The notes under the pieces were generated by a model that saw nothing but the letters and a program-made list of their open reading frames with translations, did no database searches and was not told where the DNA came from. From NCBI RefSeq assembly GCF_003054965.1, contig NZ_MIES01000026.1:620001-684000 (forward strand): 64,000 nt of DNA. Direction: 5' to 3'. Numbering within the stretch: position 1 is the stretch's first letter; every line of letters starts with the position of its first letter. Made by a program: the position numbers and the translations under genes. The stretch is from Saccharospirillum sp. MSK14-1 (lineage in GTDB: Bacteria > Pseudomonadota > Gammaproteobacteria > Pseudomonadales > Natronospirillaceae). This document shows positions 18,859-27,739 of this stretch, piece by piece.

Positions 18859-19160
18859 GGGCAAATTCCTCAGGCAGGTTGGCGTTGGCCAGCTAACGAA
18901 ATGGGATCAATGCTGTTGACCGAAACTGACCGCAAGATCAGCTTTGGCTCAGCCGCAGCGGGCATTTCGCGAAGGGGCGTTATTGTACATAACAGACGCC
19001 GTTTTCCCACCGCCAAAACGCGGCCAGCCTTCCCATAGTCAGGGCTTTTCTCTACCCTAGTCGCTCATTATGGATACCCCGGCGAGCCGCTGTTCAATTC
19101 GCTCGCTGTTTGGCATCCGCCGCACTTCCTCATTTATTACATCAAGGCAAAGGTGCACTG
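18859..19160. promoter_or_regulatory. Divergent control region of glyA and ettA
   Basis: A 302-base spacer between divergent genes. A partly symmetrical element TTATTGTACATAA lies near 18980-18993. No gene, riboswitch or named operator could be recognised. Confidence 0.35.
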
Positions 19161-20816
19161 GTGGCTCAATACGTATTTACCATGAACCGCGTGGGCAAGG
19201 TGGTTCCGCCCAAAACTGAAATTCTGAAGGACATTTCACTGTCCTTCTTTCCTGGCGCCAAAATCGGTGTGCTCGGTCTTAACGGTGCCGGTAAGTCGAC
19301 GCTGCTGCGCATCATGGCCGGTGTCGACAAAGACTACATCGGTGAAGCCCGGCCTCAGCCGGATCTGAACATCGGCTATCTGCCGCAGGAGCCGGAACTG
19401 GACGACAGCAAAACCGTGCGCGAAAGCGTTGAAGAAGCGTTGTCGCATCTGTCCGAAGCACAGGCCAAGCTGGAGCAAATCTACGCCGCTTACGCCGAGC
19501 CGGATGCCGATTTCGACAAGCTCGCCGCCGAACAGCAGGAACTGGAAAATCTGCTCGCCGCGGCGGATGGCCATAACCTGGAAAACCGTTTGGAGCAGGC
19601 CGCCGATGCGCTGCGGCTGCCACCCTGGGATGCCAAGGTTGAACATCTGTCCGGTGGTGAACGCCGCCGGGTGGCGCTGTGTCGTTTGCTGCTGTCGAAC
19701 CCCGATATGCTGTTGCTCGACGAACCGACCAACCATTTGGATGCCGAATCCGTCGCCTGGCTCGAACGCTTCCTGCACGAATTCTCCGGCACCGTGGTGG
19801 CCATTACCCACGATCGCTACTTCCTCGATAACGTCGCCGGCTGGATTCTGGAACTCGACCGCGGCCACGGCATTCCGTTCGAAGGCAACTACAGCAACTG
19901 GCTGGAGCAGAAAGAAAAACGCCTGGAGATGGAAGCCAAGCAACAGCAATCGCACGAAAAAGCCATCAAGGCGGAGCTGGAATGGGTGCGCCAGAATGCC
20001 AAAGGGCGTCAGGCTAAATCCAAGGCGCGTCTGCGTCAGTTCGACGAGATGAATTCGCGCGAATTCCAGGAACGCAACGAGACCAACGAAATCTACATCC
20101 CACCGGGCCCGCGTCTGGGCGATGTGGTGATTCAGGCCGACGGCGTGTCCAAGTCGTTCAACGGCACCTTGTTGTATGAAGATTTGAGTTTCTCGTTACC
20201 GCCGGGCGCCATTGTCGGCATCATCGGGGGTAACGGTGCCGGTAAGTCGACGCTGTTTAAAATGATCGCCGGTATGGAACAGCCGGACGCCGGTTCGATC
20301 AAAGTCGGTGAGACGGTTGATCTGGCTTACGTCGGTCAGATGCGCGAACTGGATGGTTCCAAAACGGTCTGGGAGGAAGTCTCCGACGGTCAGGATATTC
20401 TCAGTGTTAACGGTTATGAAATTCCGTCGCGCGCCTACATTGGCCGCTTCAATTTCAAAGGCTCGTCGCAGCAGAAATACGTTAAGCAACTGTCCGGTGG
20501 TGAGCGCAACCGACTCAACCTGGCCAAGCTGCTGAAAGAAGGCGGCAACGTCCTGATGCTCGACGAACCGACCAACGATCTGGATGTTGAAACCTTGCGT
20601 GCACTGGAAGAAGCCTTGCTGGCCTTCCCGGGTGCGGCGATGGTGATTTCGCACGATCGCTGGTTCCTCGACCGGGTGGCGACGCACATATTGGCGTTTG
20701 AAGGCGACTCCAAAGCCGTCTTCTTCGAAGGCAACTTCACCGAGTACGATGCGGATTATCGCAAGCGGACCGGCAACGAAGGTCCTAAGCGCATTAAATA
20801 CAAACGCATTCAGTAA
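19161..20816 (+). CDS. ettA: Energy-dependent translational throttle protein EttA (ABC-F ATPase)
   Basis: A 551-residue ABC-F protein that binds the ribosomal E site and gates translation by ADP/ATP ratio. Two nucleotide-binding domains: Walker A GLNGAGKST and GGNGAGKST, signatures LSGGERRR and LSGGERNR, Walker B LLLDEPTNHLD and LMLDEPTNDLD. The linker between them (about residues 240-330) is charged and helical. The start is taken as GTG in VAQYVFTMNRVGKV, matching the family N-terminus, with AAAGGTG upstream; a longer frame from 19110 is unlikely. Confidence 0.95.
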   Translation: MAQYVFTMNRVGKVVPPKTEILKDISLSFFPGAKIGVLGLNGAGKSTLLRIMAGVDKDYIGEARPQPDLNIGYLPQEPELDDSKTVRESVEEALSHLSEAQAKLEQIYAAYAEPDADFDKLAAEQQELENLLAAADGHNLENRLEQAADALRLPPWDAKVEHLSGGERRRVALCRLLLSNPDMLLLDEPTNHLDAESVAWLERFLHEFSGTVVAITHDRYFLDNVAGWILELDRGHGIPFEGNYSNWLEQKEKRLEMEAKQQQSHEKAIKAELEWVRQNAKGRQAKSKARLRQFDEMNSREFQERNETNEIYIPPGPRLGDVVIQADGVSKSFNGTLLYEDLSFSLPPGAIVGIIGGNGAGKSTLFKMIAGMEQPDAGSIKVGETVDLAYVGQMRELDGSKTVWEEVSDGQDILSVNGYEIPSRAYIGRFNFKGSSQQKYVKQLSGGERNRLNLAKLLKEGGNVLMLDEPTNDLDVETLRALEEALLAFPGAAMVISHDRWFLDRVATHILAFEGDSKAVFFEGNFTEYDADYRKRTGNEGPKRIKYKRIQ

Positions 20817-20833
20817 CGGGGTGGCGCGTCCGA

Positions 20834-22756
20834 ATGACGTCCGAAGGTAAGGCCGATCGAGAACAGCGTCGCGCTCTAGTGCAGCGAATGAGAAAACTCA
20901 GTCTGTTGGCGTTTGCCGCCGGTCTGGCGGTGGCCTTGGGACTGTGTTTTTTTACGCTGCGACAGGATCTGATCGCCACCGCCGCGGGTGTTGTGGTGTT
21001 GCTGTTGGCGATCGCCGCCGTCTCTCAGGTTCGAACCTTATTGGATTCATCCAGGCTGGATAATGTGGCCGCGACAAACCCAGCGGCGTCATTGTCTTTG
21101 CAAACCTTTGAATGGCTGCCTTATCCCGCCTGGTTGAAAGATCGGGCGGGGCGTTATCTGGCGGCGAATGCCGCATTCCGCACGAACTGGTGCAACGGCG
21201 CCGACCCGAGCGGGCGCAGCGATGCCGATGTTTTGCACAGCGCCTTGGTTGAGGTGTTTGAAGACAGCGACGCGGCTGTCTGGGCCAATCGGCAGGTTCA
21301 GTTGAACGAGCTGAAAATGGAAGCCCCGAATCAGGGTGTGCATTGGTTTCGGCTGGAGTGGCACCCCTGGCTGGATGCCGAGGGTGAAACCGTGGCGGTA
21401 CTGGGGGTTGCCTTCGACATCACGCCTTACAAGATGGCGGATGCGCAATTGCGCGCTGATCAGTGGCTCGATCCGCTGACGGGCTTTGCCAATCAGCCGG
21501 GGTTGCGCAGCTTTATGGAGCAGCTTGACGATGAAGAGGCAACCAACCTCTGGTGCCTGCACATCGACATCGATCATTTCAAAGTGCTGAACGATTCCAT
21601 GGGCGGTGAAGCCGGCGATCAATTGTTGCGACAGTTGGGCGCGCGTTTGTCGGAACAAAGTGATCAGGGCGATTTCCTGGCGCGTGTCGCCGCCGATGAA
21701 TTTGTCGTCTTCTGGCAAGGCCCGCATCAGGACGATCAAGGCGAAGACAACCGAGAGCAACGCCTTAGCGATCTACATGTACAACTGACGCAGCCGTTCA
21801 ATCTCGGTGGCGCCAGCTATTCGTTTACGGTGTCGATCGGCGTAGCGCGTTCGCCGCGTCATGGTGACAGTGCAGGCGAGTTGCATCGTAATGCCGGAGT
21901 GGCGTTGTTCAATGCCAAGAAACTCGGTCGCAATCAGGTGCACTGGTATCATGCTGGTTATGAAGACCAGGCGCAGCGCCGATTGAACAAAGCGCAGACG
22001 TTAACGCGTGCCTTGCAGCAGCACGATATGGAAATCCATTTGCAGCCGCGCATCGATTGCCGTACCGGTGAGATTCAGGCGCTGGAAAGTCTGGTGCGGC
22101 TGCAAAACGAAGGCGGCGATCTGATTTACCCTGGCCACTTTATCGACCTGGCCGAACACAACGGTTCCATCCGTGAACTCGACCGCTGGGTGCTGGAACA
22201 GACCTTGATGTTAATCGCCCGCCAACTGGGCGAGGGTGCGCAGCCGGTCACGCTAGGCGTTAATTTCAGCGTGCAGAGCGTTAACCGCGACACGCTGCAT
22301 TATTTACGCGCCTGGCATGAACGGCATCCGGAAGTGTTGCGTTATCTGGAAGTGGAAGTCACTGAACATCAGCTGCCGGACCAGAACGCCGATTTCCGCG
22401 AACTACTGGAAGCCTTCTGTGAGCTGGGTATTACTCTGGCGCTGGATGATTTCGGTACCGGCTACGCTAATTTATCGCGCCTGCCCGACCTGCCGTTCCA
22501 GGTGGTCAAACTCGACCGCACCTTTATTCACGACCTGCCGCAATCCGATAAACAAATGGCCGTGGTGCGTGCCGTGGTCGATCTGTGTCAGTCGTTATCG
22601 ATACAGGTCGTCGCCGAAGGTGTGGAAACCGAAGCTGAACTCAATGCCGTAACCGGTCTGGGTTGTAACCTGATTCAGGGTTTTGTTTATGCCCGCCCGC
22701 GGCCGCTGGGTGAAGCGATTGAATGGTTTGAGCAACGGCGCTTATCGCGACAGTAA
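20834..22756 (+). CDS. Membrane PAS-GGDEF-EAL protein, probable c-di-GMP phosphodiesterase
   Basis: A 640-residue protein with two N-terminal membrane helices (about 22-68), a PAS region (about 90-205), a GGDEF domain (about 215-375) and an EAL domain (about 385-635). The GGDEF signature is replaced by AADEF, so cyclase activity is unlikely. The EAL domain keeps QALESLVR (EAL as ESL), VTEHQ, LALDDFGTGYANL, VKLDRTFI and VAEGVE, suggesting an active phosphodiesterase. It begins 17 bases after ettA and may be cotranscribed; no clear ribosome-binding site is seen. Confidence 0.87.
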   Translation: MTSEGKADREQRRALVQRMRKLSLLAFAAGLAVALGLCFFTLRQDLIATAAGVVVLLLAIAAVSQVRTLLDSSRLDNVAATNPAASLSLQTFEWLPYPAWLKDRAGRYLAANAAFRTNWCNGADPSGRSDADVLHSALVEVFEDSDAAVWANRQVQLNELKMEAPNQGVHWFRLEWHPWLDAEGETVAVLGVAFDITPYKMADAQLRADQWLDPLTGFANQPGLRSFMEQLDDEEATNLWCLHIDIDHFKVLNDSMGGEAGDQLLRQLGARLSEQSDQGDFLARVAADEFVVFWQGPHQDDQGEDNREQRLSDLHVQLTQPFNLGGASYSFTVSIGVARSPRHGDSAGELHRNAGVALFNAKKLGRNQVHWYHAGYEDQAQRRLNKAQTLTRALQQHDMEIHLQPRIDCRTGEIQALESLVRLQNEGGDLIYPGHFIDLAEHNGSIRELDRWVLEQTLMLIARQLGEGAQPVTLGVNFSVQSVNRDTLHYLRAWHERHPEVLRYLEVEVTEHQLPDQNADFRELLEAFCELGITLALDDFGTGYANLSRLPDLPFQVVKLDRTFIHDLPQSDKQMAVVRAVVDLCQSLSIQVVAEGVETEAELNAVTGLGCNLIQGFVYARPRPLGEAIEWFEQRRLSRQ

Positions 22757-23056
22757 TTCAATGACCTGATACCGCTTACTGCCCATTGGCTGTGACCCAG
22801 GTGCAGCCGCAACGGTTGTGATTGTCTACACTGTTACTGTGAAAGAGTTGCTGCGATGGCCGCGAGCCTCTGGCTAGAGATAAACGACCGTACGACGGCG
22901 CTATCGGATTCGTCCCGAATCTTAATGGGAATCCGTAAAAAAGAGACCAAAAGATACGATTAATCCGAGTCACTGCGATATGTCGGTTGTGCCTAAAACC
23001 GATGCACAGCGGCCGTGGGAAATTCTATTTCAATCAATTAACAGGGAGGCCACACT
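22757..23056. promoter_or_regulatory. Spacer upstream of the BLUF gene
   Basis: No gene is visible in these 300 bases. An inverted repeat GATTCG / CGAATC with a 3-base centre lies at 22907-22921. Base composition falls towards the BLUF gene, whose GGGAGG ribosome-binding site is at its right end. Confidence 0.3.
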
Positions 23057-23479
23057 ATGCTGTACGAATTACTGTATACAAGCATCGCACCAGCCGGTTT
23101 ATCTGAAACTGAACTTTTTCAAATATTAGAAAAAGCCAGAGCTAAAAACCAAGCTGCCGGGATAACAGGCATGCTGGTTTATCACAATCGAGAAATAATG
23201 CAGATTTTAGAGGGCGAAGAAATGGCAATTAAAGCCCTTTTTGACGCTGTCTTTAAGGACGAGCGGCATACCAGTGTCGAAGTTTTTTATCAGGGATATA
23301 TTGATCAAAGAGCTTTTTCGGATTGGTCTATGGCATTCAAAATGCTTGATGAAGACACCGTTAAAGAACTGTTCGTTGGGTATGAAGATTTTGATCCCGG
23401 CAAAACCCCGTTAAATGTGATTGCTTCCAGCCTCAATCGAGGTAAGAAAACGTTTTTAGACCTGCGTAACTCACTATAG
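23057..23479 (+). CDS. Short BLUF-domain blue-light photoreceptor
   Basis: A 140-residue protein that is essentially one BLUF domain plus two C-terminal helices. The flavin-site residues are all present: Tyr7 in LLYTS, Asn31 in ARAKNQAAGITGML, Gln49 in EIMQILEG, and Trp90/Met92 in FSDWSMAF; RH of the DERH motif is at 70-71. It should therefore bind FAD and respond to blue light. It has no output domain and must act through a partner protein. GGGAGG precedes the ATG. The gene is AT-rich (about 33-40 percent GC in sampled 60-base blocks) against about 60 percent in nearby genes, suggesting transfer. The GGDEF/EAL gene next door is a possible partner. Confidence 0.92.
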   Translation: MLYELLYTSIAPAGLSETELFQILEKARAKNQAAGITGMLVYHNREIMQILEGEEMAIKALFDAVFKDERHTSVEVFYQGYIDQRAFSDWSMAFKMLDEDTVKELFVGYEDFDPGKTPLNVIASSLNRGKKTFLDLRNSL

Positions 23480-23532
23480 ATAACGATTTTCTACGGTTTG
23501 TGTCCACGATCGGCATCACCGATATCGAATGA

Positions 23533-23549
23533 ACGCCGCTAAGCGGCGT
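23533..23549. terminator. GC-rich hairpin after the BLUF gene
   Basis: Perfect inverted repeat ACGCCGCT / AGCGGCGT with a one-base centre, about 55 bases past the BLUF stop codon. There is no T run, so termination is uncertain. Confidence 0.35.
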
Positions 23550-23615
23550 GAAAGATCAGTCAGCGATGTCTAACCCGACATGCGATAGAACGTATGACTG
23601 TTATATTGCCAGTGG

Positions 23616-24026
23616 TTATTGAGGCTCTGGTAATACGGGCGGCGTACTGTCGGCAAACGTTAAATAATTCTCCCAAAGCTCATGAGTTCTTTGTTCCGTG
23701 AGCCGAATTCCGCAGCTGATTGCCATGGCGTCTCTGATGGTGCCACGCCGCCATTTTGTATGAACAGCGTCGCAGTTCGATGTTCGATAGGTGTCCCAAT
23801 CTTTTTGCGCCACATTAATTGATTGAATCAACTCTGGGTCATGGGCGTAGCGATCTAAGCTGGCTTGAAGATAGTTGTTCATTTCCGTGCGGGCGACCGT
23901 AAAGTTGCTCGACAGACATTCGTTCATATCAATGGTGTTAATAGCATCGCTGCAATCTTCAGCAAGGGTGACTGCTGATACGGTGAGTAATAAACCAGCT
24001 AAAACGGCGGTGAAAAGATTGTTCAT
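23616..24026 (-). CDS. Secreted LprI/DUF1311-type protein
   Basis: A 136-residue protein with signal peptide (NNLFTAVLAGLLLTVSAVTLAED) and the DUF1311 pattern of spaced cysteines and helices (MNECLSSNF, YLQASLDRY, VAQKDWDTYRTSNCDAV, IRLTEQRTHEL). Some members (LprI) inhibit lysozyme; most are uncharacterised. GAGGAA sits 3 bases before the chosen ATG; a 40-codon upstream extension is less plausible. It lies in the same AT-rich pocket as the BLUF gene and is divergent from the SMI1-like gene. Confidence 0.75.
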   Translation of the reverse strand: MNNLFTAVLAGLLLTVSAVTLAEDCSDAINTIDMNECLSSNFTVARTEMNNYLQASLDRYAHDPELIQSINVAQKDWDTYRTSNCDAVHTKWRRGTIRDAMAISCGIRLTEQRTHELWENYLTFADSTPPVLPEPQ

Positions 24027-24179
24027 AATTTCCTCAAAAAACACAGGATGCTCTACTGTAGGTGCCTTTTTCATAAGCGTTCTGCGCGATGGCAAGGGCG
24101 GACTGATGATGGCCGGTAACAAGCCCGGTTGCTCCTTGAATAACAACGCTTTATCCGGAAAAGAGTAGTAAGAAGTTCT

Positions 24180-24755
24180 TTGACCTTGATCCAGAATAAA
24201 GCACAGCAGGCCGTTTTTCTTGGCGAGGCCGCCGATATACCGGCACAGAACGCCAAGCTTAAAGACTTGTATTTTTTAGCCAATGACGAGCGTCCGGATG
24301 CTGCGGCATTCACAGCTCTTGAAACAAAGCTGGGGCATCGGTTTCCTGAGCTGTTTCTCGATTTTATTAGTCAATGTGGAGGCTTTAATGCAGGGCATGA
24401 TTTCAGCTACCCCTGTGCCTTAAACGACATGAGAAAATCGTTGCGGCTAATCTTTGATGTCGCTGCTGTCAGAGAATTAGGAAAGGTTACATTCACTCTG
24501 TTTGACGGCATGTACCTGCCAGCAACACGAAGCGGTAACAGCGAGATGAACACGCTGCGGGATTGCTTTTCTAGGGGCGATTATGACAACGCACTGGAGG
24601 GACGTGACTGGGAGAAGCAGGTTCCCTTCGCCAGTGATAATAGTGACCTGCTTTGTCTTGATTTTAATGCCCCGGCAGAGCCCTCAGTCGTTTATTTGAG
24701 CTACGATGGTGTTGAAATTCTGCCCGCCCCTTTTCCAGCTTCAGTGAGCTGTTGA
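24180..24755 (+). CDS. SMI1/KNR4-like protein
   Basis: A protein of about 191 residues. The region FTALETKLGHRFPELFLDFISQCGGFN matches the SMI1/KNR4 fold entry motif, and the later FASDNSDLLCLDF with VVYLSYDGVE matches its DGSGDxxCLDL/VxYxxHD strands. In bacteria such proteins are often immunity proteins or orphans of polymorphic toxin loci; no toxin gene is next to it. No ATG is available near the start; TTG codons at 24180 or 24186 with a weak AAGAAG upstream are the best options, so the N-terminus is uncertain. It sits directly before the tRNA-Leu. Confidence 0.6.
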   Translation: MTLIQNKAQQAVFLGEAADIPAQNAKLKDLYFLANDERPDAAAFTALETKLGHRFPELFLDFISQCGGFNAGHDFSYPCALNDMRKSLRLIFDVAAVRELGKVTFTLFDGMYLPATRSGNSEMNTLRDCFSRGDYDNALEGRDWEKQVPFASDNSDLLCLDFNAPAEPSVVYLSYDGVEILPAPFPASVSC

Positions 24756-24804
24756 TCGCGCTGGACTATTGAGGCGGCCTGATACGGCGGGCATAAAACG
24801 ACAG

Positions 24805-24833
24805 TTGCCCCGGGCGCCGGAAATCATTAGTAT
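24805..24833 (+). promoter_or_regulatory. Promoter of tRNA-Leu
   Basis: TTGCCC (24805-24810) and TAGTAT (24828-24833) are 17 bases apart, followed by a GC-rich discriminator. The expected transcription start falls about 8 bases before the mature tRNA end. This is typical of a stringently controlled stable-RNA promoter. Confidence 0.65.
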
Positions 24834-24848
24834 CCTCCGTCCTTCCAT

Positions 24849-24933
<85 letters not shown>

Positions 24934-25060
24934 TCTGATCGAATCCCTCCTTCTCTTCACCAACAGTGGTTGTTGCTCAGTGCTGGTTATCCTGTGCTTG
25001 TCAGTCGTGCGCCTATGAGGCAGACTTAACAAAAGTTATAAGATAAACAGATGTTAGTTT

Positions 25061-26140
25061 ATGACGCCATCCATCGAAACCCGTTTGCTCGATGCCATTC
25101 GCCAGAACCCGCTGGCCAGTCAGCAACAGCTGGCCGATCAACTGGGGCTCAGCCGCGAGTCGGTCGCCGGCCATATCATGCGTCTGACGCGCCAGGGCAA
25201 GATATTGGGCAAGGGCTATCTGCTGCCGGAAGGCGAGCAGATGGTCGTTCTGGGCGGTGCCAATGTTGATCTGACCGGTCAATCGAGTGCGGCTTTTCTA
25301 CCCGCCGATTCCAACCCGGGTTCACTGCGTCAGAGTGCTGGTGGCGTGGGGCGGAACATCGCTGAGAATCTGGCCCGGCTCGGGCACAACGTCAGTTTGA
25401 TCAGTCTGATTGGCCGTGATCCGGGGGGCGACTGGCTGAGTGAACGCATTCGTCTGGCGGGCATAGGCATCGATGGTCTGCTGCGTGATCCGGATTTACC
25501 GACCAGCACCTATCTGGCGATGAACGATGCCAACGGCCAGTTGGTTGGCGCTATTGCCGATATGGGCATTATTGATGCGCTGACGCCACAGCGTCTGGCA
25601 CCGCTGCAATCGCGGCTGGTGGCTGCCGATACTCTGGTGGTTGAAGCCAATCTGTCGGCCGAGACGCTGGCTTGGGTCGGTACCCTGCCATTGCGTGGCC
25701 GACTCTATGCTGACGCGGTTTCCGCCACGAAAGCGCCGCGGCTGCGGCCGTTGTTGTCAAAGTTGCGCGCGTTAAAGGTGAACCGCAGTGAAGCGGCCGC
25801 CATTCTGAATGCAACCAATCTGGATGATGATCAACTGCTGTCCCGACTGCATGAGGCCGGTGTGGATCAACTGGTACTGAGCCTGGGGAGTGATGGTGTG
25901 CTGTTATCGCGCGCCGAAGATCGACATCAACAGGCGCCCTATCGAGTCGAGCTTCACAATGATACCGGCGCCGGTGATGCTCTCTTTGCCGGCATTCTGC
26001 ACGCTGCATTAAGCGGCGGTGATCTGGCCGCTCAGGCCGCCTTTGGTCTGGGTTGCGCTGGCCTGACGTTGGAAACCGATGGCGCCAATCATCCCGATTT
26101 AACCGAAACCTCTGTCCAACAATGGATCGAAAACCGATGA
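25061..26140 (+). CDS. psuK: Pseudouridine kinase with N-terminal helix-turn-helix
   Basis: A 359-residue fusion. Residues 1-58 form a winged-helix segment (RLLDAIRQNPLASQQQLADQ, LSRESVAGHI), and residues about 62-355 a PfkB sugar kinase with GGANVDLTG, QSAGGVGRNIAENLARLG and the catalytic NDTGAGDALFAGIL. The fusion resembles E. coli YeiI. The following gene, translationally coupled by an ATGA overlap, is psuG, so the likely reaction is phosphorylation of pseudouridine at the 5' position. The HTH segment may make it a substrate-sensing regulator. No strong ribosome-binding site is seen before the ATG. Confidence 0.88.
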   Translation: MTPSIETRLLDAIRQNPLASQQQLADQLGLSRESVAGHIMRLTRQGKILGKGYLLPEGEQMVVLGGANVDLTGQSSAAFLPADSNPGSLRQSAGGVGRNIAENLARLGHNVSLISLIGRDPGGDWLSERIRLAGIGIDGLLRDPDLPTSTYLAMNDANGQLVGAIADMGIIDALTPQRLAPLQSRLVAADTLVVEANLSAETLAWVGTLPLRGRLYADAVSATKAPRLRPLLSKLRALKVNRSEAAAILNATNLDDDQLLSRLHEAGVDQLVLSLGSDGVLLSRAEDRHQQAPYRVELHNDTGAGDALFAGILHAALSGGDLAAQAAFGLGCAGLTLETDGANHPDLTETSVQQWIENR

Positions 26141-27051
26141 ATTCTTATCTTGATATCAGCCCTGAAGTCGCGGCCGCTCTGGCCGATGGCAAGCCCGTCG
26201 TCGCGCTGGAAAGCACCATCATCTCGCACGGCATGCCGTGGCCGCAGAACTACGAAACCGCCTGTCAGGTGGAGCAGATTATTCGCGATGCCGGGGCTGT
26301 TCCGGCCACCATCGCCATTCTTGATGGCCGTTTGAAAGCGGGGCTGTCGGACGCTGAAATTCAGGTGCTGGCGAAAGCGGGTCAGGACGTTGCGAAATGC
26401 TCGCGGCGTGATTTGCCCTACGTCATTGCCCGTGGACAGCACGGCGCCACGACCGTCGCTGCAACCATGATTATCGCCGACCTCGCCGGTATTCGTGTCT
26501 TCGCCACAGGTGGTATTGGTGGTGTGCATCGCGGTGCGCAACAGAGCTTCGATATTTCCGCCGACTTACAAGAGCTGGCGCATACCTCGGTCGCGGTGAT
26601 TTGTGCCGGCGCCAAATCCATTCTGGATCTGGCACTGACGCGCGAGTATCTGGAAACCCAGGGCGTACCAGTGCTTGGTTACCAGACCGAAACGCTGCCG
26701 GCGTTCTATACCCGTGACAGTGATGAAACAGTCGACTACCGGCTCGACAGCGATGCTGAGATCGCCGATTTCCTGGCGGCGAAATGGGCGCTGGGGCTCG
26801 ATGGCGGCGTGGTCATCGCCAACCCCATTCCGTCCGAGTTTGCCATGGAGAAATCGGCCATCGATGCCGCCATCGAGCAGGCGTTGAGCGAAGCTCAGGA
26901 GCAGGGCATTGCCGGTAAAGCCTCCACTCCCTTCCTGCTGGCGCGGGTGGCGGAACTGACCGGCGGGGACAGCCTGGCCAGCAACATTCAGCTGGTGTTT
27001 AACAACGCTCGCCTGGCTGCTGGCATCGCCCGACAATTGTCCAACCGATAG
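26137..27051 (+). CDS. psuG: Pseudouridine-5'-phosphate glycosidase
   Basis: A 304-residue enzyme that splits pseudouridine 5'-phosphate into uracil and ribose 5-phosphate, ending pseudouridine salvage. Motifs: PVVALESTIISHGMPWPQN, IAILDGRLKAGL, the catalytic lysine in AKCSRRDLPYVI, TVAATMIIA and VFATGGIGGVHRGA. The ATG at 26137 overlaps the psuK stop; an upstream in-frame ATG at 26122 is possible. The psuK-psuG pair stands without a recognisable nucleoside transporter in the window. Confidence 0.95.
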   Translation: MNSYLDISPEVAAALADGKPVVALESTIISHGMPWPQNYETACQVEQIIRDAGAVPATIAILDGRLKAGLSDAEIQVLAKAGQDVAKCSRRDLPYVIARGQHGATTVAATMIIADLAGIRVFATGGIGGVHRGAQQSFDISADLQELAHTSVAVICAGAKSILDLALTREYLETQGVPVLGYQTETLPAFYTRDSDETVDYRLDSDAEIADFLAAKWALGLDGGVVIANPIPSEFAMEKSAIDAAIEQALSEAQEQGIAGKASTPFLLARVAELTGGDSLASNIQLVFNNARLAAGIARQLSNR

Positions 27052-27115
27052 AACTTTCGTCTTTGCTGCCACTCCCTATACTGAGTTGACTGAATTTGGA
27101 TAGGGAGCAGGCAGC

Positions 27116-27664
27116 ATGAAAAAACGTTGGATTGGATTGGGCTTGATCAGCCTGTTGATGACCGGTTGCGCCAGTTTGGGTTCAAGCCCGGTCAGCGAAC
27201 CCAGTATCACCATGCCGCTGTTTCCTGGCTGGTTCGATGACCGCAAGGTGTATTACATCACTACCGACGCCTCGCCGGTCGCGGCCGCCATCGACAAGAA
27301 CGCCAACTTCGCCCCTCGATTGAACGATGCGTTACCACCTCGCCCCAAACCGCCGGAACTCAAGACGGTCATCGAGCGCATTTACGGTTTTCCTGAGGGC
27401 GACCAGCCCGCTATTTTACCGTCAGCGCCTGATCCTATTGGTGCCACCAGCGTCAACCGACCCTACAGTCCTATTTGGCAGATTTATGAAGTGCGCTGGA
27501 TCGCAACATCTGAACGCCGCGAGCTGACATCAGAATCGGCTCTTTTTGACGCCGAAGCCAATGGTTGGGTTAGCATTACAGCTACTGAGATGGTGGTGAA
27601 CTGCGCCGTGGTGGCCGATGCCGAGGGCAATCATTTGCCGGGCAGTATGATTCAAGGTTTATAG
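27116..27664 (+). CDS. Putative lipoprotein of unknown function
   Basis: A 182-residue protein with a type II signal peptide; the lipobox is LMTGC with Cys18, and the residues after it (ASLGSS) do not give an inner-membrane retention Asp. The mature part has a Pro-rich stretch (ALPPRPKPPEL) and no domain I recognise. AGGGAGC lies before the ATG, and a terminator follows. Probably anchored in the outer membrane. Confidence 0.7.
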   Translation: MKKRWIGLGLISLLMTGCASLGSSPVSEPSITMPLFPGWFDDRKVYYITTDASPVAAAIDKNANFAPRLNDALPPRPKPPELKTVIERIYGFPEGDQPAILPSAPDPIGATSVNRPYSPIWQIYEVRWIATSERRELTSESALFDAEANGWVSITATEMVVNCAVVADAEGNHLPGSMIQGL

Positions 27665-27697
27665 ATTTGGTCGCGTCAGTTTTTCGCACTGAACAAT

Positions 27698-27729
27698 AAA
27701 AAACGGGAGCCATCTGGCTCCCGTTTTTT
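27698..27729. terminator. Bidirectional Rho-independent terminator
   Basis: CGGGAGCC / GGCTCCCG stem with a 4-base loop and six A and six T on its flanks. It serves both the lipoprotein gene (rightward) and the beta-barrel gene (leftward). Confidence 0.93.
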
Positions 27730-27739
27730 ATGATGCGGA

